Source: Shewanella marinintestina (GTDB lineage Bacteria; Pseudomonadota; Gammaproteobacteria; Enterobacterales; Shewanellaceae). From it: a stretch of DNA of 64,000 nt. The stretch lies in assembly GCF_023283845.1 (NCBI RefSeq), contig NZ_JAKILC010000011.1:62001-126000 (forward strand), read 5' to 3'. Position 1 is the stretch's first letter. Every line of letters begins with the position of its first letter. The notes under the pieces were generated by a model. The model saw only the letters and a program-made list of their open reading frames with translations, had not been told where the DNA came from and searched no databases. The position numbers and the translations under genes were made by a program. This document shows, piece after piece, positions 8,754-17,774 of the stretch.

Positions 8754-9692
8754 TTAAACCAGAACGGTTTGCTGTTTTAGTTGGTTAACAATCGCCAGAC
8801 ATTCGTCCTTAAACCATTGTATAAGTGGATCCTTATGCACTCTTGCGTGCCAGTATAAAGTACTTTCAAACGGCACTAACTCTTTAATCTGTACCCCTTT
8901 GAGTTTTGATTGCCATATTGGTGAATTCAGCGTTCGCTGGGGCACAAATCCCACGTGTTTACCGGCGAGTAAGCCTTGTAACATGACTTGGAACGAGCCG
9001 CTAGAAAAGGTTATTTTACGTTGTAAGTTATGCTGTAGTGCCAGTTGAGTCACTTCTAATTCAACTAAATTAGACGCTGAGTATTCAGCTGTATCATAAG
9101 CAAATATTTGTGCAAGAGTAGGCTGTTTTAGTTTGGCCAGCGGGTGGTCAACACTGTAGGCCGCACAATAATCTGTATTGGAAATATGTCGCCCATAGAT
9201 ATTGGCTGGAGGAGTATCAGCCCCCGCTGCCGCGAGATCTATCTCTCCTGATTCTAATAGTGAAAACACATCTTTAGGCTTATGCACAAATTCCAGTTCA
9301 ATATTGGGCGCAGATAACAAGATCCTGTCTAAAATCATTGGGATCATAGATTGAGTTAAATCATCCATAAAGGCGACACGGATCACCCCATGACTTTCCA
9401 TAGGGTCGAAAGCCGTTTGCGAGATCAAACGATCGCTTAAGTACAGCCATTCTGTTAGTGAGTTATATAGGCGCAGGGCCTTACTTGTCGCCTTAATGCC
9501 TTGGCCGTGTTTAACAAATAATGGGTCATTAAACATTATCCTGAGTTTTTTCAAGTTTTGGCTCATGGCTGGCTGAGAGATATCAAGTCTTTCAGCACTT
9601 TTAGAAACACTTTGCTCCTCAATCAAAATAGTAAGACTGAGTAACAAGTTAAGGTCACATTGCTGAATAATTTTTAAATCAGTTAAATTCAT
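8754..9692 (-). CDS. LysR-family regulator, second gene of a tandem pair
   Basis: This 312-residue protein has a NodD/LeuO-like LysR N-terminus, with CDLNLLLSLTILIEEQSVSKSAERLDISQPAMSQNLKKLR and PLFVKHGQGIKATSKA forming the winged helix (about 12-75). A periplasmic-binding-protein-like effector domain occupies the rest. Its ATG overlaps the stop of the upstream LysR gene by four bases (ATGA), so both are made from one transcript. The two share the same N-terminal layout and are probably an old duplication. No enzyme gene lies in the operon. Confidence 0.9.
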   Translation of the reverse strand: MNLTDLKIIQQCDLNLLLSLTILIEEQSVSKSAERLDISQPAMSQNLKKLRIMFNDPLFVKHGQGIKATSKALRLYNSLTEWLYLSDRLISQTAFDPMESHGVIRVAFMDDLTQSMIPMILDRILLSAPNIELEFVHKPKDVFSLLESGEIDLAAAGADTPPANIYGRHISNTDYCAAYSVDHPLAKLKQPTLAQIFAYDTAEYSASNLVELEVTQLALQHNLQRKITFSSGSFQVMLQGLLAGKHVGFVPQRTLNSPIWQSKLKGVQIKELVPFESTLYWHARVHKDPLIQWFKDECLAIVNQLKQQTVLV

Positions 9693-10621
9693 AATGCTTT
9701 TTCTAAAAGTAGATGCTTATGCAATAGGCTTGTTAGCTGGCGCCTAAACCATTGCAATAGTTCAGGGGTTCTGTGGTGTCGGTCCCAACAGAGCTTTAGA
9801 TCAAGATTAATTGGTGTGCCCAGCCAATCAAACTCTTTGGATTCATGCTCAGGTAAAATCCTTAAGGCAAAATGGGGTAATAAGGTCGCGGTATTATTGG
9901 TTTGTAGTGCATAGAGTAAAGCACTTAATGAGGCGGTAGTGAGCGCATAGGCGGCATCTAAGGCATCAATTTGCTCTAACGACGCTAATGAATGTAGTTG
10001 GTTATGCTCTTGAAACTGGTAGCGTAATAATTTAATCGTGTCTTTATCTAAATGACTTAGCTGACTATTACTGGTTCTATGCGTCACCATTTGCCAAGGA
10101 GCTTGGCCTATAACTTCGCTTAATAGTGGCGTAGGCACATCATCGTAAAAGCCGATTACCATATCAACTTGGCCACGTCTGAGTAGCTGAAAGCCATTGC
10201 TACTTTGCGAAATATACTCAAGTTCAATATTAGGGGCTTGCTCATTCATTAAAGCGATAAGCGGCGTGATAATCAGCTGGGCTGTTATATCACTCATGAT
10301 TACGCGGATCCGCCCTTGAGCGGTTTTGGGGTTGAAATGATCAGCTTCTAAAATGCGAGCGGTTTTATCGAGTAATGGCGCCAGTTCGAGGGCAATCGCT
10401 TGGGCTTTATTAGTAAGCGTCATGCCATTATTGCTTTTAAGCAGTAATGGGTCGGCAAACATTAAGCGTAAGCGCTTCAGCATTTGACTCATGGCTGATT
10501 GAGATAGGCCTAACTGCTTAGCAGCGTTAGAGACATGTGCCTCATTGAGCAATACAGCTAAAGCAAGTAATAGATTTAAATCGCAATTCTTTAGGCGTTC
10601 AAGGTTGAGCTGGGTCAGCAT
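9689..10621 (-). CDS. LysR-family regulator, first gene of a tandem pair
   Basis: This 310-residue LysR protein has a winged helix at about 12-75 with CDLNLLLALAVLLNEAHVSNAAKQLGLSQSAMSQMLKRLR and DPLLLKSNNGMTLTNKA. The effector domain is diverged from that of its partner: LEYISQSSNGFQLL here stands opposite LEFVHKPKDVFSLL there. It is the promoter-proximal gene of the pair, with GGAG upstream (GGAGTAGGTAATG on the coding strand). The neighbouring gene upstream is an OmpA-family gene on the same strand, an unlikely specific target. Confidence 0.9.
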   Translation of the reverse strand: MLTQLNLERLKNCDLNLLLALAVLLNEAHVSNAAKQLGLSQSAMSQMLKRLRLMFADPLLLKSNNGMTLTNKAQAIALELAPLLDKTARILEADHFNPKTAQGRIRVIMSDITAQLIITPLIALMNEQAPNIELEYISQSSNGFQLLRRGQVDMVIGFYDDVPTPLLSEVIGQAPWQMVTHRTSNSQLSHLDKDTIKLLRYQFQEHNQLHSLASLEQIDALDAAYALTTASLSALLYALQTNNTATLLPHFALRILPEHESKEFDWLGTPINLDLKLCWDRHHRTPELLQWFRRQLTSLLHKHLLLEKAL

Positions 10622-10789
10622 TACCTACTCCTTTTTAAGAGACTGACTATAAGCGATAAAAATTTTCTTGAATAGGTCTGAGCAGACGTAAAGCCATCCT
10701 TGGCTCACTTTATCCTAGTGTATCGTTTCGCTATCCTAGCGGTTTCGGGTCCTTATACTGATTGATACCAGTAGTGATACATTTATACG

Positions 10790-11830
10790 TTATTGATCCA
10801 CTAATACTTGCTCTTGGCTAGTCAAAGTCACAACCACTCGGCGCTCAAGAGCACGGTCTTGACGAGTATTTGCTTGTGCATTTTGATCACCTACAGCTTC
10901 AGTATCGATACGCTGTACTTCAACCCCGTGGTCTTCTAAGTAAGCTTCTACTTGTTTTACGCGCTTTGCAGAAAGCTTAAGGTTGTATTCGCTGTTACCT
11001 TGGTTATCTGACTGACCGCTAAGTAGAAGTACATCTTGTTGTTGCTGCTTAGAAAGGCTAATGACTTCATCAAGTTTGGTTTTCGCATCGCTGTTTAGAG
11101 CGACAGAGTCGAAGCCAAATAGTACTGCTACACTGTTGGTTTCAGTGATGATTTCATAGACAGGTTCAGGCTGTGGTTCAGGGCGAGGCATTGGCTTAGT
11201 TTGCTTTTCGATAACGGCTGGCAGCACGACGGCCGTAGCTTTTGGCTTAACACCAAAGCGGTAAGTCAGTTGCAGACCGACCGTTTGCGCGTCCATATTA
11301 GCTGTGTTCCATGCTGTTTCATCAATGTTAGCGAAGCGGCGGTATTTAGCTGAAATAGCTAAAGAGTCAGTGATGTTGTAGCCAATACCAGCACCAAAAT
11401 AAGGAGCGGTATCGGTAGCGCTGACATATTTACTAGCGTTCATCTGGTGTGATAGGTGATATTGATAAGCACCGGCTTCACCAGTTAAGAACCACTTTTC
11501 ATTAAGAGGTAGTGTTCCCACAACGCCAAGAGTAAAACCGTCGACATCGATAGATTGACTGCCGTCTAGACCGCCCCACATATGAGTATCGTCATCAGTG
11601 CCGAGATCTTGCCAGCCAGCTTCAAATGCAAGGTATTTGTTTAGTTGATAACCGACTAGCGCGTTCCAGGCTAGATCGCTATCATCGCCTAGGTGGCTAG
11701 CGGCAGAAACTGACTCATAATTGCTCTGACCTGCGCCAGCACCAATGTACCAAGTATTATCTATGTCGGCAGCACTGGCATAACCACATGTACCAATTAA
11801 TGCCAATGCAATTAATGTTTTGTTCATCAT
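10790..11830 (-). CDS. OmpA-family outer-membrane protein
   Basis: This 346-residue protein has a Sec signal peptide ending at ASA (about residue 20), then an eight-stranded OmpA-like beta-barrel (about 25-195, with alternating aromatic strands such as WYIGAGAGQSNYES and VGLQLTYRFGVKP). A Pro-rich hinge (PMPRPEPQPEP) and a C-terminal OmpA peptidoglycan-binding domain (about 225-340) follow. The domain has the motifs FGFDSVALNSDAKTKL, LLSGQSDNQGNSEYNLKLS and the arginine-rich NTRQDRALERRVVV. It anchors the outer membrane to peptidoglycan. GGAG is five bases before the first of two ATG codons. Confidence 0.9.
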   Translation of the reverse strand: MMNKTLIALALIGTCGYASAADIDNTWYIGAGAGQSNYESVSAASHLGDDSDLAWNALVGYQLNKYLAFEAGWQDLGTDDDTHMWGGLDGSQSIDVDGFTLGVVGTLPLNEKWFLTGEAGAYQYHLSHQMNASKYVSATDTAPYFGAGIGYNITDSLAISAKYRRFANIDETAWNTANMDAQTVGLQLTYRFGVKPKATAVVLPAVIEKQTKPMPRPEPQPEPVYEIITETNSVAVLFGFDSVALNSDAKTKLDEVISLSKQQQQDVLLLSGQSDNQGNSEYNLKLSAKRVKQVEAYLEDHGVEVQRIDTEAVGDQNAQANTRQDRALERRVVVTLTSQEQVLVDQ

Positions 11831-12019
11831 GTTATCTCCATTGAGTGTTCATTAGTTTCCTATTTCAATGGAGCGCATTTTGCGGCAACATCTAAATTAG
11901 AGCGATAGAGTAAACGCAATAATGATTATTTGATTTGCTTATGAATTATGTTTATTTATGTTCAGAAAATCGCTAAAACCCGCGGTTACATGCTTTTGAT
12001 ATAAGTGATTTGGATGATG

Positions 12020-12060
12020 AAAAAAACGAATACTTAGCGCTAATAGAAGCCGCTAAGTAT
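12020..12060 (-). terminator. Rho-independent terminator of the mscS gene
   Basis: A perfect ten-base stem, ATACTTAGCG (12030-12039) with CGCTAAGTAT (12051-12060), is followed on the minus strand by TTCG and seven T. Confidence 0.85.
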
Positions 12061-12068
12061 CAAACACA

Positions 12069-12905
12069 CTAGTGCTCTTGGATATGGATCTGTTTTACTG
12101 GACACGGAATGTCAATATTCGCCTGCTTTAGTGCTTTAAACAGCTCGGCATTGGTTTGGTACTTATCTTGGAAGTAGCTGTCGGTCGGCACCCAGTAGCG
12201 AATGCCTATTTCAATACCTATACTGTTAAAGTCGTTTATACCAACCTGAGCTTTATCACCTTCAAATACTCTTGGGCTGTCGGCTAGCACTTTAGTTAGC
12301 AAGGCGACGACTTCATCAGTGTTAGCCTGATAGCTGATATTAAACTTGGTTTCGACCAGTTTATTGGCAAATGAATTGTGTAAGATCTCACCGACAATAT
12401 GTTTATTGGGGATATTAATCTCTTCGCCTTCTTCGTTGGTCAGCACCGTCATGCCTAAATGGATGTCCTTTACTAATCCACCTACGCCTTTGATCTCGAT
12501 GGTATTGCCGACAATAAAAGGTCGAGTCACAATAATGGTTATACCTGCTGCGTAGTTAGCAAGCATGCCTTGTAGGGCTAAACCTGCACCTAATGAAGCT
12601 GCACCGATGGCGGCTACCATAGGCGTGACGCTAATGCCTAACTTACCAAGGGCGATAACACCGACCATGACAATAACTAAGATACGAACAAAGTTACTTG
12701 TGAAGTTACTCAGAGTGATGTCGATTTGGTGTTTTTCAAAAATTCTCGTGACTAAGTTAGCGGCTTTAGCGGCAATCCATAAGCCAATCAAAAAGATAAT
12801 TACGGCCCCAAGAATGCTAAAACTGTACTGCACTAAAAACTCAGTAATAGCAGTATAGGCATTTTGTAATTGCGCGATTTCTTGGTCTAATCCTTGCTCT
12901 TCCAT
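12069..12905 (-). CDS. mscS: Small-conductance mechanosensitive channel, MscS family
   Basis: This 278-residue protein is close in length to E. coli MscS. Three N-terminal membrane helices occupy about 25-130. The pore-lining third helix has the Gly/Ala-packed sequence AAIGAASLGAGLALQGMLANYAAGI. The cytoplasmic beta domain follows, with RPFIVGNTIEIKGVGGLVKDI and INIPNKHIVGEILHNS, then the alpha-beta vestibule. It releases solutes under hypo-osmotic shock. It is monocistronic with a terminator on its strand. Confidence 0.9.
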   Translation of the reverse strand: MEEQGLDQEIAQLQNAYTAITEFLVQYSFSILGAVIIFLIGLWIAAKAANLVTRIFEKHQIDITLSNFTSNFVRILVIVMVGVIALGKLGISVTPMVAAIGAASLGAGLALQGMLANYAAGITIIVTRPFIVGNTIEIKGVGGLVKDIHLGMTVLTNEEGEEINIPNKHIVGEILHNSFANKLVETKFNISYQANTDEVVALLTKVLADSPRVFEGDKAQVGINDFNSIGIEIGIRYWVPTDSYFQDKYQTNAELFKALKQANIDIPCPVKQIHIQEH

Positions 12906-13118
12906 TTTTGTATCCCTTTTAACAACGTCTACTAACTAGCTTACTGAATACACTCTACTTTTGTAACTTACAATTTATATATGTATAGCGGAAGACTTGA
13001 TTCATTTATTACTGAAAAACCTTTGCGTGAAGGGGATCATGCTTTGTCGCTAAGTTTACTGTGACCCTATCAATAATAGGTTATTCTTTCCGCTAATTCT
13101 AATTTGTCGAGTCCAATT

Positions 13119-13577
13119 ATGAGAGCACTTATTTTCGCTTTATGTAGCCTGTTTACCACATCTGTTTTGGCTAATACTTATCAGGTTGGCGACCAAATAG
13201 CAGAGATTAAATTACAAGATCAGCATGAAGTTACCTACCAAGTTGATAGCAACACCAAACGAGTGCTTTTTAGCCGGAGTATGGATGGTGGGACTTTAAT
13301 TCAAGAAGCGCTAGAAGCTGAGCCTGAATTAACAAGCGATGCTAGTTTAATCTACGTGGCTGATATCAGTGGTATGCCATCATTGATTGCTCGTTTTGTT
13401 GCTTTACCGCAGTTTAAAAAGTTTCCTTATAGAGTTGCGTTAGATAGTGAAGGTGAGCAGACCTTGCCACTGCCGGCGCAAAAAGATCAGGCTACTTTGA
13501 TAGAACTAGACAATAACAAGGTGACCAATATTTTGTTTTTTGAGACAACAGAAGACTTGTTAGCTGTGTTGAAGTAA
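13119..13577 (+). CDS. Secreted protein with a thioredoxin-like pattern but no cysteines, unknown function
   Basis: After a Sec signal peptide (MRALIFALCSLFTTSVLA, about 18 residues) the mature protein of about 134 residues shows a beta-alpha pattern. VGDQIAEIKLQDQHEVTYQV looks like the entry strand of a peroxiredoxin/thioredoxin-like fold, and RVLFSRSMDGGTLIQEAL is where a redox motif would sit. No active-site cysteine is present, so a redox role is unlikely. A TTG fifteen bases upstream is also in frame, but the ATG gives the better signal peptide. It is convergent with the YdcH-like gene and shares its terminator. Confidence 0.7.
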   Translation: MRALIFALCSLFTTSVLANTYQVGDQIAEIKLQDQHEVTYQVDSNTKRVLFSRSMDGGTLIQEALEAEPELTSDASLIYVADISGMPSLIARFVALPQFKKFPYRVALDSEGEQTLPLPAQKDQATLIELDNNKVTNILFFETTEDLLAVLK

Positions 13578-13589
13578 TTATCAGGCAAT

Positions 13590-13620
13590 AAAAAAAGGAC
13601 CCTTATGCGTCCTTTTTTAT
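13590..13620. terminator. Bidirectional terminator
   Basis: AAAAAAGGAC pairs with GTCCTTTTTT around CCTTATGC, giving a T-run on both strands between convergent genes. Confidence 0.88.
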
Positions 13621-13641
13621 TTTTAGCAGATATAGGTAGGG

Positions 13642-13857
13642 TTAAGCTGAATGACCTTTGAGAATATCGTAGATTTCTTCTTTTAAATGTAGTTTTTGAA
13701 CCTTAAGTTCATGCACCTCTGAGGTGTAATCGCTAGCATTACTCTTTTCCAGGTTTTTTATCTCCTCATCGAGTTCATTATGCTTATTAAACTTCTTTTG
13801 AAAATGTGTGTCAGATGTTTTTAGTTGGCTGATAAGTTCTCTGTACTCTGGAAACAT
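13642..13857 (-). CDS. YdcH-family (DUF465) small coiled-coil protein
   Basis: This 71-residue protein begins with MFPEYRELISQLKTSDTHFQ and continues with FNKHNELDEEIKNLE, the hallmark of the YdcH/DUF465 family. It should fold as a two-helix coiled coil in the cytosol. A basic C-terminal helix with KVQKLHLKEEIYDIL completes the family pattern. Function is unknown. It has its own ribosome-binding site (AGGA on the minus strand) and shares a terminator with the convergent secreted-protein gene. Confidence 0.9.
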   Translation of the reverse strand: MFPEYRELISQLKTSDTHFQKKFNKHNELDEEIKNLEKSNASDYTSEVHELKVQKLHLKEEIYDILKGHSA

Positions 13858-14348
13858 GCAGGCGTCCTTTTGGCTGTTTTATTGCGGATGGTTCATTTGC
13901 TTCAGTTCTAAATTAGCGCGATTCTTAGCCGCTAAATGTGATGTTGATCGAATAATGAACGATTGAATTGAGATGACAGGCCGGAGTTATTTCGCTAGGA
14001 CTACTTAGCTAAGATGAGGAGATTAATTGGCATACTTTTAGCTAAAGTTTTAATGTGTTACAAGGTTAATTTTGTTGTTAAGTTACTGCTAATATTGGTT
14101 TTATACTTCTTTTCTGTAAGCTCAAAATCTGTTGTGTACATCGCCTTAATGCAATATTGAGTGTGGCAGTATAGGTTGTGGCTGCTATATTTGAGCTCAA
14201 ATATTTTGATTGCTTTAGTAACTATATTACGACAATTCATTTACTCTAGGCGGGTAAAGTGTGATCGGTGTAACCTTTTTACGGTCAATACTAGGTTACA
14301 GTCGACTTAAATAGATTTTTAAATTCAAAAATGAAAGGGGTTTTCACG
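13858..14348. other. Intergenic region upstream of udp
   Basis: About 490 bases of AT-rich sequence with no convincing gene. A 60-codon minus-strand frame (14058-14240) has no good ribosome-binding site. A half CRP-like TGTGA at 14260 with an imperfect partner lies near the udp promoter position, and CRP control is known for udp in enterics, but the site here is weak. Confidence 0.35.
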
Positions 14349-15107
14349 ATGTCTGATGTATTTCATTTAGGCTTAACTAAAGAGATGTTAGATGGTGCTA
14401 GCTTAGCGATCGTTCCAGGCGATCCAGAGCGTGTTAAACGAATTGCAGAGCTAATGGAAAACGCAACATTCTTAGCTAGTCATCGTGAATATACCAGTTA
14501 TCTAGCTTATATCGATGGTAAGCCTGTTGTCGTTTGTTCTACTGGTATTGGCGGCCCTTCAACATCGATTGCAATTGAAGAGCTGGCACAATTAGGCGTG
14601 CGTACTTTCTTACGTGTTGGTACCACTGGTGCGATTCAGCCACATGTTAACGTGGGTGATGTGATTGTGACTCAAGCGTCTGTGCGTTTAGATGGCGCAA
14701 GTCTGCACTTTGCACCAATGGAATACCCGGCAGTAGCTAACTTTGATTGTACAACGGCTATGGTTGCCGCAAGTCGTGATGCAGGTTTAGAACCGCACAT
14801 TGGTATTACTGCGTCGTCAGATACTTTCTATCCAGGCCAAGAGCGTTATGACACTGTGTCTGGCCGTGTAACACGTCAGTTCAAGGGTTCGATGCAAGAA
14901 TGGCAAGACTTAGGCGTACTTAACTACGAAATGGAGTCTTCGACGCTATTTACTATGTGTGCCTCACAAGGTTGGCGCGCTGCATGTGTTGCGGGTGTGA
15001 TTGTTAACCGTACCCAGCAAGAGATCCCTGATGAAGCGACAATGAAAAAGACCGAAGTGAGTGCGGTTTCTATCGTGGTTGCAGCAGCAAAAAAACTATT
15101 GGCCTAA
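14349..15107 (+). CDS. udp: Uridine phosphorylase
   Basis: This enzyme phosphorolyses uridine to uracil and ribose-1-phosphate in pyrimidine salvage. The 252-residue protein follows E. coli Udp closely: [30 protein letters not shown], the phosphate loop [14 protein letters not shown], then [31 protein letters not shown] and the ribose-binding [12 protein letters not shown]. An in-frame ATG eighteen bases upstream exists, but AAGGGG sits eight bases before the one used. The neighbouring convergent gene is a Tsx-like nucleoside channel, which suits a shared salvage role. Confidence 0.95.
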   Translation: MSDVFHLGLTKEMLDGASLAIVPGDPERVKRIAELMENATFLASHREYTSYLAYIDGKPVVVCSTGIGGPSTSIAIEELAQLGVRTFLRVGTTGAIQPHVNVGDVIVTQASVRLDGASLHFAPMEYPAVANFDCTTAMVAASRDAGLEPHIGITASSDTFYPGQERYDTVSGRVTRQFKGSMQEWQDLGVLNYEMESSTLFTMCASQGWRAACVAGVIVNRTQQEIPDEATMKKTEVSAVSIVVAAAKKLLA

Positions 15108-15135
15108 CTTTTGGTATTCGTATAGTTTTAACCAC

Positions 15136-15162
15136 AAAAAAGGCGCTCTTAGCGCCTTTTTT
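15136..15162. terminator. Bidirectional terminator between udp and the Tsx-like gene
   Basis: AAAAAAGGCGCT and AGCGCCTTTTTT pair around a two-base loop (CT), with T-runs on both strands. Confidence 0.9.
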
Positions 15163-15185
15163 AATGCTCAATTATTTACTCGAAT

Positions 15186-15938
15186 TTAGAAGTGGTATTT
15201 AGCAATAACGGAGTAGGTGTTTTGGTCTATGCCATCAACGCCGTACTTGTTCTGCCAATAATCGTATTCGATACCAACAAACAGCTTGTTCTTCTTATGT
15301 TCGCCAAACACCACTGCACCTAAGTCATATTTAAGTTGTGGATTGAAGTGGAAGTTTGTTTCATAAGCAGAGTTGTCGCTGGCAAATATCCAATCAATAA
15401 AGCCATCAAATACGATGTTAGAATTACCTACTGGGAAATCCATTCTAAATGAGGGGGTTAACTGCCAACCATCGCTAATATTGTCACTGCTCAATGCGTG
15501 TCTGCGGTAAGTGTTTAGCTGAAAGTAGCTAAAGTAAGGTACGTTAATATCCATACCTACACCGTATAAAAAGGTTTTGACTGGGCCTTCACCTTCCTCT
15601 AGCGTCAAGGCTAGCGATAGGTCGGTTACTGGACCAAAGCCAACTGACTTACCTAAAATCTTACCGGCACTTAGACGTGTTGAGATCTCGCCGTAAGTCG
15701 TATTGTTTTTGCCAGCGTTTGAACCATTGAAGTAAGTAACATCTTGGAATGCAAACCAGTCGCCGTACTTCCAGTCGCCTGCCGTTTCAAAGGTAAGTGT
15801 GGTTTGTTTATCTGATGGGGCTAAATCGTAGTTGTCACCGTAAAGCGCAGTAACGCTAGCATCCCACCAATTAATCATATCGTCAGCTAGTGCTTGTGGG
15901 CTAATTAACAGGGCAATACAAAGTAGTTGCTTGTTCAT
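15186..15938 (-). CDS. Tsx-like nucleoside-specific outer-membrane channel
   Basis: This 250-residue protein has a Sec signal (MNKQLLCIALLISPQALA) and a mature part that is nearly all amphipathic beta strands, ending with a C-terminal phenylalanine as outer-membrane barrels do. The pattern INWWDASVTALYGDNYDLAP, WKYGDWFAFQDVTYF and FVGIEYDYWQNKYGV matches the Tsx/OmpK family of 12-stranded nucleoside channels. A TTG two codons upstream is in frame, but AAAGG eight bases before the ATG favours the ATG. It is convergent with udp. Confidence 0.88.
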   Translation of the reverse strand: MNKQLLCIALLISPQALADDMINWWDASVTALYGDNYDLAPSDKQTTLTFETAGDWKYGDWFAFQDVTYFNGSNAGKNNTTYGEISTRLSAGKILGKSVGFGPVTDLSLALTLEEGEGPVKTFLYGVGMDINVPYFSYFQLNTYRRHALSSDNISDGWQLTPSFRMDFPVGNSNIVFDGFIDWIFASDNSAYETNFHFNPQLKYDLGAVVFGEHKKNKLFVGIEYDYWQNKYGVDGIDQNTYSVIAKYHF

Positions 15939-16333
15939 GGTCAAACCTTTTATTTTTAAGAGTCGGTAGCTACTGCAAGTGAAAGTAAAAACTTAAACAT
16001 GCGTTTCAATGGCGGGAATATAATCGTTATAAAAACAATGTCAAAGTGTTTGTAAGTTTTTATTAAATGCTTATCACGTTGAAATTAAGCAATTGCTTGA
16101 TTTAGTTTGTTATTACTAATATTTATATTTGTGGTTATTATTTCCTCATGCAAACTATCGATTATTGGTGGTTAACTTTTTACTCAAGGTTAAGGTCATG
16201 GTAGGGTTGCGGTTAAGCACTTTTGGATAGTTTTGCTTACACTTATTGCGTGATTAACTTTGACATAATATGTCGCGCTAAACAGTCTCTACTGATATAG
16301 TCATTACTTGACTCTTACATTTCAGGGGGAAAT
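15939..16333. promoter_or_regulatory. Divergent promoter region of the Tsx-like and nfeD genes
   Basis: About 395 AT-rich bases separate the two divergent genes and must hold both promoters. AGGGGGA precedes nfeD. No clear CytR or CRP operator was identified by eye. Confidence 0.4.
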
Positions 16334-16816
16334 ATGGAGTTTTCAAATCCCATTCTAATTTGGGCATGCATCGGCATTATTCTTATGCTGGCTGAAATCA
16401 TTTTACCTGGAGGTATTGTGATTCTGTTAGGTGCTGCCTGCCTCGTAGTTGCAGGTGCTTTGACGATAGGTTTGGTTGAAGGTATTAGCCAAAGTCTAAC
16501 ACTTTGGTTTATTGCATCTATGGTTCTTTTACTGGCATTTCGTCAGGTCACACAAAAGCTGGTTGGTGGCGATGCTCATGTCGACAACACCGATGAAGAG
16601 CTCGATATTTATAATCAACTAGCAACAGTCAAACAAACTATTGGTCCAGCGCAAGAGCTCGGGCGAATAGAATTTCAAGGCAGTGAATGGCCTGCTTTGG
16701 GGGACGGTAGTGAAATTGCTGCTGGCACTCAAGTGAGGATAATTTGCCGCGATAATATTGCCTTAGTGGTTGAGCCAGTGCTGTCTGACGCTGAAGCATT
16801 TACCACAGAAAAGTAA
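16334..16816 (+). CDS. NfeD-family membrane protein
   Basis: This 160-residue protein is a short NfeD: two or three membrane helices (about 7-75, including LMLAEIILPGGIVILLGAACLVVAGALTIG) and a C-terminal OB-fold domain (about 90-150, with the family pattern GRIEFQGSEWPALGDGSEIAAGTQVRI). NfeD proteins act with SPFH/stomatin partners in membrane microdomains. It is the first gene of an operon with two SPFH genes, 28 bases upstream of the first. It lacks the ClpP-like protease domain of long NfeD proteins. Confidence 0.9.
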   Translation: MEFSNPILIWACIGIILMLAEIILPGGIVILLGAACLVVAGALTIGLVEGISQSLTLWFIASMVLLLAFRQVTQKLVGGDAHVDNTDEELDIYNQLATVKQTIGPAQELGRIEFQGSEWPALGDGSEIAAGTQVRIICRDNIALVVEPVLSDAEAFTTEK

Positions 16817-16844
16817 TTGATTTAAACTAGGAAGGGATCTCAAT

Positions 16845-17774
16845 ATGTTTGCATTTACACTCTTTGTCTTATTTGTATTTTTTATTCTCTATAAGTTACT
16901 GTTAATTGTGCCCATGCGAGAGGTCAATGTGATCGAACGCCTTGGTAAATTTCGCACTGTATTGCAGCCCGGCTTTCATTTTCTTATTCCATTTTTCGAC
17001 CGTGTCGCTTATAAGCACGAAATCCGTGAGCAGGTACTCGATGTACCACCACAAAGCTGTATTTCTAAAGATAATACTCAGCTAGAAGTCGATGGTTTAG
17101 TGTACCTAAAAGTAATGGACGGTAAGCTTGCCAGTTACGGTATTGAAGATTACCGCCGTGCGGCAGTTAACCTTGCACAAACTACGATGCGCTCAGAGAT
17201 AGGTAAGCTCAGTCTTAGCCAAACATTTTCAGAGCGAGACAGCCTGAATGAATCGATAGTTCGTGAAATCGACAAGGCTTCGGATCCTTGGGGGATAAAG
17301 GTGCTACGTTACGAGATTAAGAATATCACCCCATCACGTAAAGTCATTCATACCCTAGAGAAACAGATGGAAGCTGAGCGCAGTAAACGTGCGGAAATCA
17401 CCTTAGCCAATGCTGAAAAAGCGGCGATGATTAACCTTTCTGAAGGTGAACGCCAAGAAGCTATTAACTTGTCTGAAGGTGAAAAGCAGCGTCGTATTAA
17501 CGAAGCGAAAGGTACTGCACAGGAAATTGCAATTATTGCTCGCGCCAAAGCAGAAGGCATGGAATTAGTCTCAGCCGCTTTGGCTAAAGATGGTGGTAAT
17601 GAAGCAATGAATATGCAGCTAAAAGAGCAGTTTATTGCACAAGTCGGTAAGATCCTTGAGGAAGCTGATGTATCAGTTGTTCCGGCTGAACTGGCTAAAA
17701 TAGAAGGCTTTTTCGAAGGCATGGAACAAGTCACTAGCGCAGTGGCATCTAATTCAGTGAAAGGAGCACGCTAA
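16845..17774 (+). CDS. SPFH/Band 7 (stomatin-like) protein, first paralog
   Basis: This 309-residue protein resembles E. coli QmcA. One N-terminal membrane helix (about 1-20) is followed by the SPFH domain (about 22-180), with VIERLGKFRTVLQPGFHFLIPFFDRVAYKHEIRE and LDVPPQSCISKDNTQLEVDGLVYLKV. A Glu/Ala/Lys-rich coiled coil (about 180-250) follows, with the repeated NLSEGERQEAINLSEGEKQRRINEAKG pattern. Such proteins oligomerise into membrane scaffolds. The TAATG overlap with the next gene implies coupled translation and probably a hetero-oligomer. Confidence 0.92.
   Translation: MFAFTLFVLFVFFILYKLLLIVPMREVNVIERLGKFRTVLQPGFHFLIPFFDRVAYKHEIREQVLDVPPQSCISKDNTQLEVDGLVYLKVMDGKLASYGIEDYRRAAVNLAQTTMRSEIGKLSLSQTFSERDSLNESIVREIDKASDPWGIKVLRYEIKNITPSRKVIHTLEKQMEAERSKRAEITLANAEKAAMINLSEGERQEAINLSEGEKQRRINEAKGTAQEIAIIARAKAEGMELVSAALAKDGGNEAMNMQLKEQFIAQVGKILEEADVSVVPAELAKIEGFFEGMEQVTSAVASNSVKGAR

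Noticed and set aside
14058-14240. 60-codon minus-strand frame upstream of udp
   Set aside because: It is AT-rich, has no clear ribosome-binding site and shows no recognisable protein pattern.
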